From CAZHGD01 sp964531735 (GTDB lineage Bacteria; Armatimonadota; UBA10988): DNA of 9,077 nt. A model generated the notes under the pieces. It saw nothing but the letters and a program-made list of their open reading frames with translations, had not been told where the DNA came from and ran no database searches. Each line of letters starts with the position of its first letter. Position 1 is the stretch's first letter. The position numbers and the translations under genes were made by a program. Shown here piece after piece: positions 1 through 5,827 of the stretch. The stretch spans positions 1 through 9,077 of the forward strand of contig CAZHGD010000233.1 of assembly GCA_964531735.1 (NCBI GenBank), given 5' to 3'.

Positions 1-1717
1 CGCCCTGGCCGGACTCCTGGACGAACTCGCCGCGGCGGGCCGGCCCGCCAGCGACCCGTCCATCCGGGCCGCCCTGGCCTTCGTCGGCGGCCGCTGGGAC
101 GACTACGAGCGCGAGGACTTCACCGGGCAGCTTCTGCCGGCGTTCTACGTAACGGCTGGCCCGGTATTGCGCCGCGAGATCCTCGCCGCCGCGCGCGCGG
201 CCGGCCGCACCGAAGTGGTCGCCTTGGCCGACCGGCGCCGGTCGCGCCGTACCGACGAGCTGTCAGCGGCCGAGTGGGACACGGTCTGCGCCGTCTTGGT
301 GGCCTCCGCGCGGTGGGACGAGCTCTGGCGCCTCGTCCAGGCCGCGCCGCCGGTCCATGGGCGGCGACTGCTGCTGGCCATGGGTCAGGACGCCGGCCAA
401 CGCGTCGCGCCGGCCGCCGCCGAGCTGGTCCGCCTGGCCGCCGCCTGCCCCACGCCGGCGCCGCCGCTCGGTGCGCTGACTCGGCCACTGGCCACGCTGT
501 CTGGGCACGCCCGGCATGTCAGCGCGGTGGCGGTGTCGCCGGACGGGCGACTCCTGGCCAGCGCCGCCAACGACCGCACCGTCCGGCTCTGGCAGTTGCC
601 CGACGGCGAGCCCCTCGCCGAGCTGACCGGCCATGGCGACAACGTCCTCGGCGTCGCCTTCACGCCCGACGGCACGGATCTGGTCAGCCACTCGGCCGAC
701 CACACGCTCCGGCTCTGGCGCCTGCCCGACGGGGCCGAGACCGCGGTCTTGCGTGGCCACACCAACGTGGTCGGCGCCACCGCCATCACCCCGGATGGGC
801 AACTGCTGGCCAGCGGCTCCTGGGACGGCTCGGTCCGTCTGTGGTCGCTGCCCGACGGGCGGCCCCTGGCCACCTTGGCCGGCCACGAACGCGAGGTGAG
901 TGCGCTGGCCGTGACGCCGGACGGGCGCTGGCTGATCAGCGGCTCGTACGACAACACGCTGCGGCTGTGGAGCCTGCCGCAGGGCCGGCTGACCGCCACC
1001 TTGAGCGGGCACACGAGCTGGGTCCGCGCCCTGGCGGTCGGTGCCGACGGCGCGCTCCTCGCCAGCGCCGCCGACGACAACACCATCCGCCTCTGGTCCC
1101 TGCCCGACGGCGCCGCGCAGGCGGTCCTGACCGGACACGCCAACTGGGTCCGCGCCCTCGCCGTCACGCCCGACGCCAGCCAGGTGGTCAGCGGCTCCTG
1201 GGACGACATGGTGCGGCTCTGGCAGGTGCCGAGCGGCGAACCGGCGGCGGTGCTCGCCGGGCACACGGGGTGGGTGCGCGCCGTGCAGGTCAGTGCCGGC
1301 GGCGGCCTGCTGGCCACCGCCTCCAACGACCACACCGCGCGGCTGTGGCGCCTGCCGGACGGCCAGGCCCTGGCCACGCTCGAGGGTCATACCTTGGCCG
1401 TCTACGGTGTGGCCATCACCCCTGATGAGACGCTCCTGGCCACGGCCGCGAGCGACGCCACGGTGCGGTTGTGGGCCTCGGCCGCGTGGTCGCTGACCCA
1501 CCGACCGCTGCACGAAGCGAGCGCCGAGGACTACGAACTGTTGTGCCGCTACCGCCGGACGCCGCACCTGACCTGGGCGGAGCACGCCTGGCTGGAGTTC
1601 CTGGCCGCCCTGCACGAGGTGCGGCTCCGCTATGCCATTGGTGTCGAAGAGGCGCTCATCGCCGCCGGCGAGTTCGACATCGAGGTCGACGTGCCACCTC
1701 TGGAGACAACGTCATGA
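1..1717 (+). CDS. WD40 beta-propeller repeat protein, 5' end cut by window edge
   Basis: The reading frame is open from the left edge (first full codon at base 2), so the true start lies outside; 571 residues are visible. Residues 1-162 form a mostly helical, Ala/Leu/Arg-rich N-terminal region with RWDDYE and RWDELWRL segments and no signal peptide visible. Residues 163-491 are eight WD40 blades, each ending in RLW and containing the GH...PDG...S pattern, which should close as one propeller. Residues 492-571 are a helical tail ending in an acidic EFDIEVDV stretch. WD40 propellers are protein-binding platforms, so a scaffold or sensor role is likely; no catalytic motif is visible. From memory, similar helical-N/WD40/EFDIE-tail proteins occur in Chloroflexi, cyanobacteria and related bacteria, with unknown function. 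The stop overlaps the start of the next gene, indicating an operon. A TTG at 167 could serve as a start, but the homogeneous coding sequence upstream argues against it. Confidence 0.9.
   Translation, partial: ALAGLLDELAAAGRPASDPSIRAALAFVGGRWDDYEREDFTGQLLPAFYVTAGPVLRREILAAARAAGRTEVVALADRRRSRRTDELSAAEWDTVCAVLVASARWDELWRLVQAAPPVHGRRLLLAMGQDAGQRVAPAAAELVRLAAACPTPAPPLGALTRPLATLSGHARHVSAVAVSPDGRLLASAANDRTVRLWQLPDGEPLAELTGHGDNVLGVAFTPDGTDLVSHSADHTLRLWRLPDGAETAVLRGHTNVVGATAITPDGQLLASGSWDGSVRLWSLPDGRPLATLAGHEREVSALAVTPDGRWLISGSYDNTLRLWSLPQGRLTATLSGHTSWVRALAVGADGALLASAADDNTIRLWSLPDGAAQAVLTGHANWVRALAVTPDASQVVSGSWDDMVRLWQVPSGEPAAVLAGHTGWVRAVQVSAGGGLLATASNDHTARLWRLPDGQALATLEGHTLAVYGVAITPDETLLATAASDATVRLWASAAWSLTHRPLHEASAEDYELLCRYRRTPHLTWAEHAWLEFLAALHEVRLRYAIGVEEALIAAGEFDIEVDVPPLETTS
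488..1474 (+). repeat. Tandem WD40 blade-coding repeats (8 units, 126-base period)
   Basis: Eight in-frame units encode the propeller. The last seven RLW tripeptides follow the previous one at exactly 42 residues (126 bases); the first unit is shorter at its N-terminal edge. Blade endings read RTVRLW, HTLRLW, GSVRLW, NTLRLW, NTIRLW, DMVRLW, HTARLW and ATVRLW. Regular spacing without loop insertions suggests expansion by internal duplication, while the sequences have diverged enough that this is an ancient gene structure rather than a fresh array. Confidence 0.9.
1702..1706 (+). promoter_or_regulatory. Ribosome binding site of the GH42-like gene, inside the WD40 gene
   Basis: GGAGA lies 7 bases before the ATG at 1714 and within the last codons of the WD40 gene. 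The ATG overlaps the WD40 stop as ATGA. This fixes the start of the downstream gene and implies translational coupling, with ribosomes ending the WD40 protein able to restart on the hydrolase. Confidence 0.7.
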
Positions 1718-4224
1718 CGAACCGTTGCGTGTGGCTGGTGCTGCTCGCGGTCGGCGCGGTAACGGCTGCGCCGCCGGCGTTGGTCCGGGGCATCTATGCC
1801 GATCCCGGGCCGGCGCTCGACAACCGGCCGTGGGCCGGTTACGGCGAGGGCTACGAGTTCGACGGCGCCGAGCGGCACGGCGGGCAGGCCAGCATCCGCT
1901 GCGCCAACCCCACCGCGGCGGCAGGCCGCGGTGGCGGACAGACGGTGCAGCTCAACCAGGATCGGCCACGGCCCATCGTCGTCGGCGGCTGGGCCAGGCT
2001 CGTCGGCGTCAGCGGGCCGGCCGACTACCACTGTTCGGTCTACCTCGACCTGGTGCTCCAGGGCGGTGAGAGCTGGCCGATGAAGATCGCCGCCTTCGAC
2101 CCGGCGAAGACCGGCTGGCAGTATGCCGAACGCACCTACACGCCGCCGAAGCCCATCGTCAGCGCGCGCGTCTACGTGTTCCTGCGCGAGCGCGCCGGTA
2201 CCGCCTGGTTCGATGACCTGCTGCTCGCCGAAGTGCTCGACGAGCAGGGCACGCGTTCGCCGAACCGGCTCCGCGACCCGGGCTTCGAGACCCCTGAGGG
2301 CGGCGACCCCAGCGTTCGCGACGCCTTCTTCGGCAAGCTGACCGAACTCGGCTGCAACGCCGTCCACGTCTACCGTCACGTGGCCTGGGAACGCGTGATG
2401 AGCGAGCGGCCCACGGACCAACTCGGAGCGGTGCCGCCGCCCGACCCGAAGGACCCGTTCCTCGGCTTCGTGAAGGAGGCCCACCGGCGCGGCTTCGCCG
2501 TCTGGGTCACCGTCGGCCTGGGTCTGCCGGCCATCCGTGACACCAAGTCGCCCTGGTTCCCCTTCTGGCCCTGCCCCAACGGGCCCTGGGGCGAGGGCTA
2601 TACGCGCGCCATCGCCTACCTGGCGCAGTACGGCGTCGACGGCATCGGCATGGTGCCCGACGAGTGGAACTACGACACCCACGCCGTCTCCTACTGGGCC
2701 AAGCACCCCAACGCCGAGGTGGCCCGGTTCTATGGCAGCCGGCCACCGTTCTGTGACTGCCCGGTCTGCCACACGCGCTTCAAGGACCAGTGGGGCCTCG
2801 AGTACCCCGACGTCAAGCGGCCCTGGAGCTCGGCGGACACCGTCTGGGCCAGACTGGCCCGGTTCCGCTATGACTCCACCGCGCTGTGGCTCAAACGCTC
2901 GGTGGCCGCCGCCAAGCAGGCCAACCCGAAGACCGTCACCGACACGATGATCTGCGTCTTGCCGGTGTGCAGCCGCGATCGGCTCTACACCGGCGCGGCC
3001 TGGGACCAGATCGGCGTCGAAACCGGTCTGGACTGCCTCCAGACCGATCCCTACATCTTCCTGCACAACTACCGCGGCGACTCGACGCACTGGTACCCGA
3101 CCGAGACCATGCTCCACCTGACCGCGGCCAACCACCGCGCCTACAGCGGCGTGACGCTGGAGTTGTGCCGACTGGAGGAGCGCTACCGTGACAAGGACCC
3201 CGTGGACGTCTACGGCGCCGCGCTATCCTGCTTCGCTCAGGGCGCACGCGAGTACTTCTGGTGGTACTACAGCTACACCACCGGTCAGGTGAAGTTCGTC
3301 GAGCCGACGGCGCCATCGCGGCAGTTGGCAGCGGTCTACAAGGTGATGCAGGACCTGGACGAGCCGGTCCGGCAGGCGCGCCCGAGCGGTGACCTGCTGG
3401 TGCTCTACTCGCGCGCGTCCGAGGATCTGTGGGACCTGGCCGAGCACGCCAAGGCGCTGCCGCCGCGCACCAGCGGCGCCTGGCCAGCGAAGCGCGGCTT
3501 CCTGGCCCACCGGAACGTGCTGCACTGGCTACTGCGGCGCGCGGTGCCATTCCAGATGACCTTCCTGGACAACCCGGATCCCGCGCGGCTGGCCGCGGCC
3601 AAGGTCATCCTGGTGCCGTTCGCCGCGGCGGTCGAACCGGCCCAGTTGGCCACGCTCAAGCAGGCGGCCGAGGCCGGCAAGACGGTCGTCCTGATGTCCG
3701 ACGCCGCGAGCCTGGAGGCTGGCCGGCTGGCCGCCAACGTCGCCACCGCGCCGCTGCTCGGGCCGCCGCAGCAGACGCCGGGCCAGGTGACCAGGCTGGG
3801 TGCCGGCCAGGTGGTCTACCTCGGGCCGGACTTCGCCGGCGATCTGCTGACCACGATTCCGCCCGTCAAGGACCCCACAGCCGTGGTGCCACTGGCACCG
3901 TTGGCCGACGCCGGCACGGCCACGCTGAATGCGCTGCTGAACCGCACGCTGGGTCGGCCGGCCAGTCTGTTCGCCGAGCAACCGGCCCAGGACGTGGAGG
4001 CGCAACTGCTGATCGGGCCGGCCGGCCGCGTGCTGCTGTTGACCAACTGGTCGCTGCGGCAGCCCGCCACGGTGCGGCTGCGTCTCGGGCCGGGGCGGGC
4101 CACCGGTTGGCAGATCCGCTCCGACGCCGCGGTGCAGGCCGTCAGTTGGCAGGCCGGCGGCGCCGAACACAGCGTCACACTGGCGCCCCAGGAGGCGCGG
4201 CTGGTGCGCTGGTCGGCGCCGTAG
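1714..4224 (+). CDS. Secreted GH42-like glycoside hydrolase with N-terminal carbohydrate-binding-like domain
   Basis: 836 residues. Residues 1-19 look like a signal peptide (R4, hydrophobic core VWLVLLAVGAV, then TAA), so the protein is probably exported. Residues about 26-175 resemble a jelly-roll carbohydrate-binding module (CBM4/9-like, ending AWFDDLLLAE). Residues about 198-550 fit a TIM barrel of clan GH-A. They include CPNGP at 287-291, matching the CPNSP motif of GH42 beta-galactosidases; DE at 316-317, where GH42 has its NE acid/base pair; CDCPVC at 347-352, matching the GH42 zinc motif CxCxxC; and E483 in VTLELC as candidate nucleophile. Residues about 556-720 resemble the GH42 trimerisation (Rossmann-like) domain, and about 758-836 a small beta-sandwich. 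Known GH42 enzymes cleave beta-galactosides; the substrate here cannot be told. The Asn-to-Asp change before the acid/base Glu and the added N-terminal module mark it as divergent. The frame stays open 81 codons upstream, but that stretch overlaps the WD40 gene; the RBS and signal peptide support this start. Confidence 0.85.
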   Translation: MTNRCVWLVLLAVGAVTAAPPALVRGIYADPGPALDNRPWAGYGEGYEFDGAERHGGQASIRCANPTAAAGRGGGQTVQLNQDRPRPIVVGGWARLVGVSGPADYHCSVYLDLVLQGGESWPMKIAAFDPAKTGWQYAERTYTPPKPIVSARVYVFLRERAGTAWFDDLLLAEVLDEQGTRSPNRLRDPGFETPEGGDPSVRDAFFGKLTELGCNAVHVYRHVAWERVMSERPTDQLGAVPPPDPKDPFLGFVKEAHRRGFAVWVTVGLGLPAIRDTKSPWFPFWPCPNGPWGEGYTRAIAYLAQYGVDGIGMVPDEWNYDTHAVSYWAKHPNAEVARFYGSRPPFCDCPVCHTRFKDQWGLEYPDVKRPWSSADTVWARLARFRYDSTALWLKRSVAAAKQANPKTVTDTMICVLPVCSRDRLYTGAAWDQIGVETGLDCLQTDPYIFLHNYRGDSTHWYPTETMLHLTAANHRAYSGVTLELCRLEERYRDKDPVDVYGAALSCFAQGAREYFWWYYSYTTGQVKFVEPTAPSRQLAAVYKVMQDLDEPVRQARPSGDLLVLYSRASEDLWDLAEHAKALPPRTSGAWPAKRGFLAHRNVLHWLLRRAVPFQMTFLDNPDPARLAAAKVILVPFAAAVEPAQLATLKQAAEAGKTVVLMSDAASLEAGRLAANVATAPLLGPPQQTPGQVTRLGAGQVVYLGPDFAGDLLTTIPPVKDPTAVVPLAPLADAGTATLNALLNRTLGRPASLFAEQPAQDVEAQLLIGPAGRVLLLTNWSLRQPATVRLRLGPGRATGWQIRSDAAVQAVSWQAGGAEHSVTLAPQEARLVRWSAP

Positions 4225-4233
4225 CCGGGCGCC
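4215..4233. terminator. Small stem-loop at the convergent stop codons (weak)
   Basis: Two copies of the self-complementary hexamer GGCGCC (4215-4220 and 4228-4233) can pair across a 7-base loop that contains the TAG of the GH42-like gene; the TGA of the SDR gene starts at 4234. The stem has only 6 GC pairs and no T-run, so it may be chance in GC-rich DNA. It is the only candidate terminator between the two converging genes. Confidence 0.25.
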
Positions 4234-4962
4234 TCACCAGGGCCGCTGCGCCATCGGGATGACAATGGTGTCGAAGACGTTCACGCCGTCGGGCGCGGTC
4301 ACGGCGTGCAGCATGGCACGTGAGATGTCTTCGGGCCGCAGCCAGTTCGTCTGCGGCAGGCCCTGCGGGTTGGTCAGCGGCGTGTCGACCGCGCCGGGGC
4401 AGAGCAGACTGACGGCGATGTTCAGCCCGCTGCCGTGCAACTCGCGCGCCACCGATTCGACGAACCCGCGCACGCCGTACTTGCTCGCGTTATAGGCGCC
4501 GGCACTGCCGCCTTCGGTCCAGTGGCTGCGGACCGAGCCGATGCAGACGATCTTGCCGCGCCCGGCCGGCCGCATCAGGCGGCAGGCCTGTTGCGTGCAG
4601 AGGAACACGGCCCAGATGTTGAGGTCGAGGCACGCCTTGAAGGTGGCCGGGTCGGCGTCGAAAATGGAGCCGCCCGGCGCGATGCCGGCGTTGTTCACCA
4701 GAATGTCCAGCCGCCCGCACTCACGGTCGAGGCCGGCAAACAGCGCCTGCACGAAGGCTTCGTCGGTGACGTCGCCCGGGCGCGGCCGGATCGCGCCGGC
4801 CAACTCGGCGGCTTGCGCCGCCAGCGCGTCCAGGTCGGCCGCGCTCCGCGCCACCGCGTAGACCGTGGCGCCCTGTTCGGCCAGCGTCAGCGCGCATGCC
4901 TTGCCAATGCCCTTGCCGGCGCCCGTGACGACGGCAATCCGGTCCTGCAACAGCCGCTCCAT
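4234..4962 (-). CDS. Short-chain dehydrogenase/reductase (SDR family oxidoreductase)
   Basis: 242 residues, the usual length of a classical SDR; cytosolic NAD(P)-dependent alcohol/ketone oxidoreductase. The cofactor motif TGAGKGIG is at residues 13-20, the acidic DV at 64-65 contacts adenine, NNAG is at 90-93, and the catalytic tetrad is N115, S143, Y157 and K161 (YNASK). PG at 189-190 follows the sixth strand. Arg39 after the second strand hints at NADP(H) rather than NAD(H). All active-site residues are present, so it should be active; the substrate cannot be inferred. The start at 4962 has a good ribosome binding site; an in-frame ATG 16 codons upstream would add residues before the first beta strand (QDRIAVVTG) and is less likely. 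It converges with the GH42-like gene and diverges from the pseudopilin gene, so it looks monocistronic. Annotation as 3-oxoacyl-ACP reductase (FabG-like) would be possible but unsupported by context. Confidence 0.93.
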   Translation of the reverse strand: MERLLQDRIAVVTGAGKGIGKACALTLAEQGATVYAVARSAADLDALAAQAAELAGAIRPRPGDVTDEAFVQALFAGLDRECGRLDILVNNAGIAPGGSIFDADPATFKACLDLNIWAVFLCTQQACRLMRPAGRGKIVCIGSVRSHWTEGGSAGAYNASKYGVRGFVESVARELHGSGLNIAVSLLCPGAVDTPLTNPQGLPQTNWLRPEDISRAMLHAVTAPDGVNVFDTIVIPMAQRPW

Positions 4963-4971
4963 GATGGCGAG

Positions 4972-4978
4972 CTCCCTC
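4972..4978 (-). promoter_or_regulatory. Ribosome binding site of the SDR gene
   Basis: Read on the minus strand, GAGGGAG ends 9 bases before the ATG at 4962. It decides the start in favour of 4962 over the in-frame upstream ATG at 5010. Confidence 0.65.
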
Positions 4979-5069
4979 GTCGCGCCGGTTCGCCGCTCCG
5001 GCCGCGGCACCTCTACTCACTGCCCTGCTCCGCGGCGCGCCAGCCACACCGCCACCGCCACGCCGCCAC

Positions 5070-5099
5070 TTGACAGAGCCCTTACGCAGATCGTACATG
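5070..5099 (+). promoter_or_regulatory. Candidate promoter of the pseudopilin gene
   Basis: A perfect TTGACA -35 hexamer lies at 5070-5075. Eighteen bases on, TACATG (5094-5099) is a poor -10 match, sharing three of six positions with TATAAT. Transcription from here would give a leader of roughly 35 bases. The rest of the divergent region 4963-5140 is GC-rich with simple GCCACC-type runs; no convincing promoter for the SDR gene was seen in it. Confidence 0.4.
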
Positions 5100-5129
5100 A
5101 AGCCTCAGGTCGCGCCGTACACGTGCTGT

Positions 5130-5134
5130 AGGAG
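5130..5134 (+). promoter_or_regulatory. Ribosome binding site of the pseudopilin gene
   Basis: AGGAG is followed by a 6-base spacer and the ATG at 5141, a near-ideal arrangement that supports strong translation and fixes the start. Confidence 0.8.
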
Positions 5135-5140
5135 CTGACT

Positions 5141-5782
5141 ATGCGGTCCGGTCGTGAAGAACGCGCGTTCACACTCATCGAACTGCTGGTGGTGATTGCC
5201 ATTATCGCCATCCTTGCGGCGATTTTGTTCCCTGTCTTCGCCAAGGCCAGAGAGAAGGCCCGGCAGTCGAGCTGTAGCTCGAATGTCAAGCAGATCAGCC
5301 TGGCCCTGCACCAGTACACCCAGGACTACGACGAGAAGTACCCGTACGGCGATGCCAACGCCATCAACATCCACGTCAATATCTGGGATGGCGCCGCGCC
5401 GTATGTCAAGAACGTCCAGGTCATGGCCTGCCCCAGCGACTCGCTGAAGAACTGCGTCAGCCTCAACGCCGGCACCGGCTGGGGCGCCGAGTGGGCCAGC
5501 TATGCGCTCAGCTACGGCTACAACTACACCAACCAGGGTGTCTCGATGGCGCAGATGAACTACCCGGCCGAAACCGGCGCGTTCGCCGAGATGAAGGAGC
5601 GCCCCTACTTCTACCAGCAGGGCGTCAACACACTGCCCAACAGCGGCATTGGCATCGGCTACACCTCGGCGCCGACGCGCCTGGATAGCCGGCACAACGA
5701 GGGCATGAACATCGGCTACTACGACGGCCACACCAAGTGGGTCAAGGCCGACCAAGTGGCTTACGTCCGCGCCAATCTGTAG
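5141..5782 (+). CDS. Pseudopilin of the DUF1559 / H-X9-DG family (type II secretion-like prepilin)
   Basis: 213 residues. A short basic leader (MRSGREERA) precedes the prepilin signal FTLIELLVVIAIIAILAAI at residues 10-28, with the conserved Glu at +5 (E14). Prepilin peptidase should cut between A9 and F10 and methylate F10; the hydrophobic helix then anchors the protein in the inner membrane and packs into a pseudopilus. FPVFAKAREKARQSSCSSN follows (30-48). Near the C-terminus is the hallmark H-X9-DG motif, H185 to D195-G196, in the DUF1559 type of soluble domain. Such proteins occur in large numbers per genome in Armatimonadota and Planctomycetota, usually as solitary genes; exact roles are mostly unknown. 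Here too no secretion gene is adjacent. The residue before the cut is Ala rather than the usual Gly, a tolerated variant. The gene is probably a single transcription unit. Confidence 0.95.
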   Translation: MRSGREERAFTLIELLVVIAIIAILAAILFPVFAKAREKARQSSCSSNVKQISLALHQYTQDYDEKYPYGDANAINIHVNIWDGAAPYVKNVQVMACPSDSLKNCVSLNAGTGWGAEWASYALSYGYNYTNQGVSMAQMNYPAETGAFAEMKERPYFYQQGVNTLPNSGIGIGYTSAPTRLDSRHNEGMNIGYYDGHTKWVKADQVAYVRANL

Positions 5783-5796
5783 CGGTGTGGTCTGCA

Positions 5797-5824
5797 CGGC
5801 CGGGCCACCGCGGTGGCCCGGCCG
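5797..5824. terminator. Bidirectional stem-loop terminator between pseudopilin and malQ genes
   Basis: A perfect inverted repeat of 13-base arms (5797-5809 and 5812-5824) surrounds a 2-base centre; in RNA about 12 GC-rich pairs with a 4-base loop would form. It begins 14 bases after the pseudopilin stop and lies 3 bases beyond the malQ stop on the other strand, so it can serve both. There is no clear T-run on either side, so it may act with Rho or by blocking exonucleases rather than as a classical intrinsic terminator. Confidence 0.75.
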
Positions 5825-5827
5825 CTC

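Noticed and set aside
488..1474. Periodic repeats as a CRISPR array or mobile-element array
   Set aside because: The 126-base period is in frame and encodes WD40 blades; there are no short identical repeats with unique spacers.
263..1615. Long minus-strand open frame (450 codons) opposite the WD40 gene
   Set aside because: It mirrors the repeat unit of the WD40 gene and is Gly/Arg/Gln/Pro-rich with no domain; long antisense frames are expected in GC-rich coding DNA.
1471..1713. 81-codon upstream extension of the GH42-like gene
   Set aside because: It overlaps the WD40 coding region, is Arg/Pro-rich, and would bury the signal peptide; the ATG at 1714 has an RBS.
1630..3135. Long minus-strand open frame (501 codons) opposite the GH42-like gene
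   Set aside because: No recognisable domain and low-complexity Val/Gly/Arg composition; the plus strand has clear domains, a signal peptide and an RBS.
4435..5073. Plus-strand open frame (212 codons) opposite the SDR gene
   Set aside because: Antisense of a complete SDR with all catalytic motifs; Arg/Ala-rich without a domain.
5105..5797. Minus-strand open frame (230 codons) opposite the pseudopilin gene
   Set aside because: Val/Asp/Gly-rich antisense of a clear pseudopilin; no domain.
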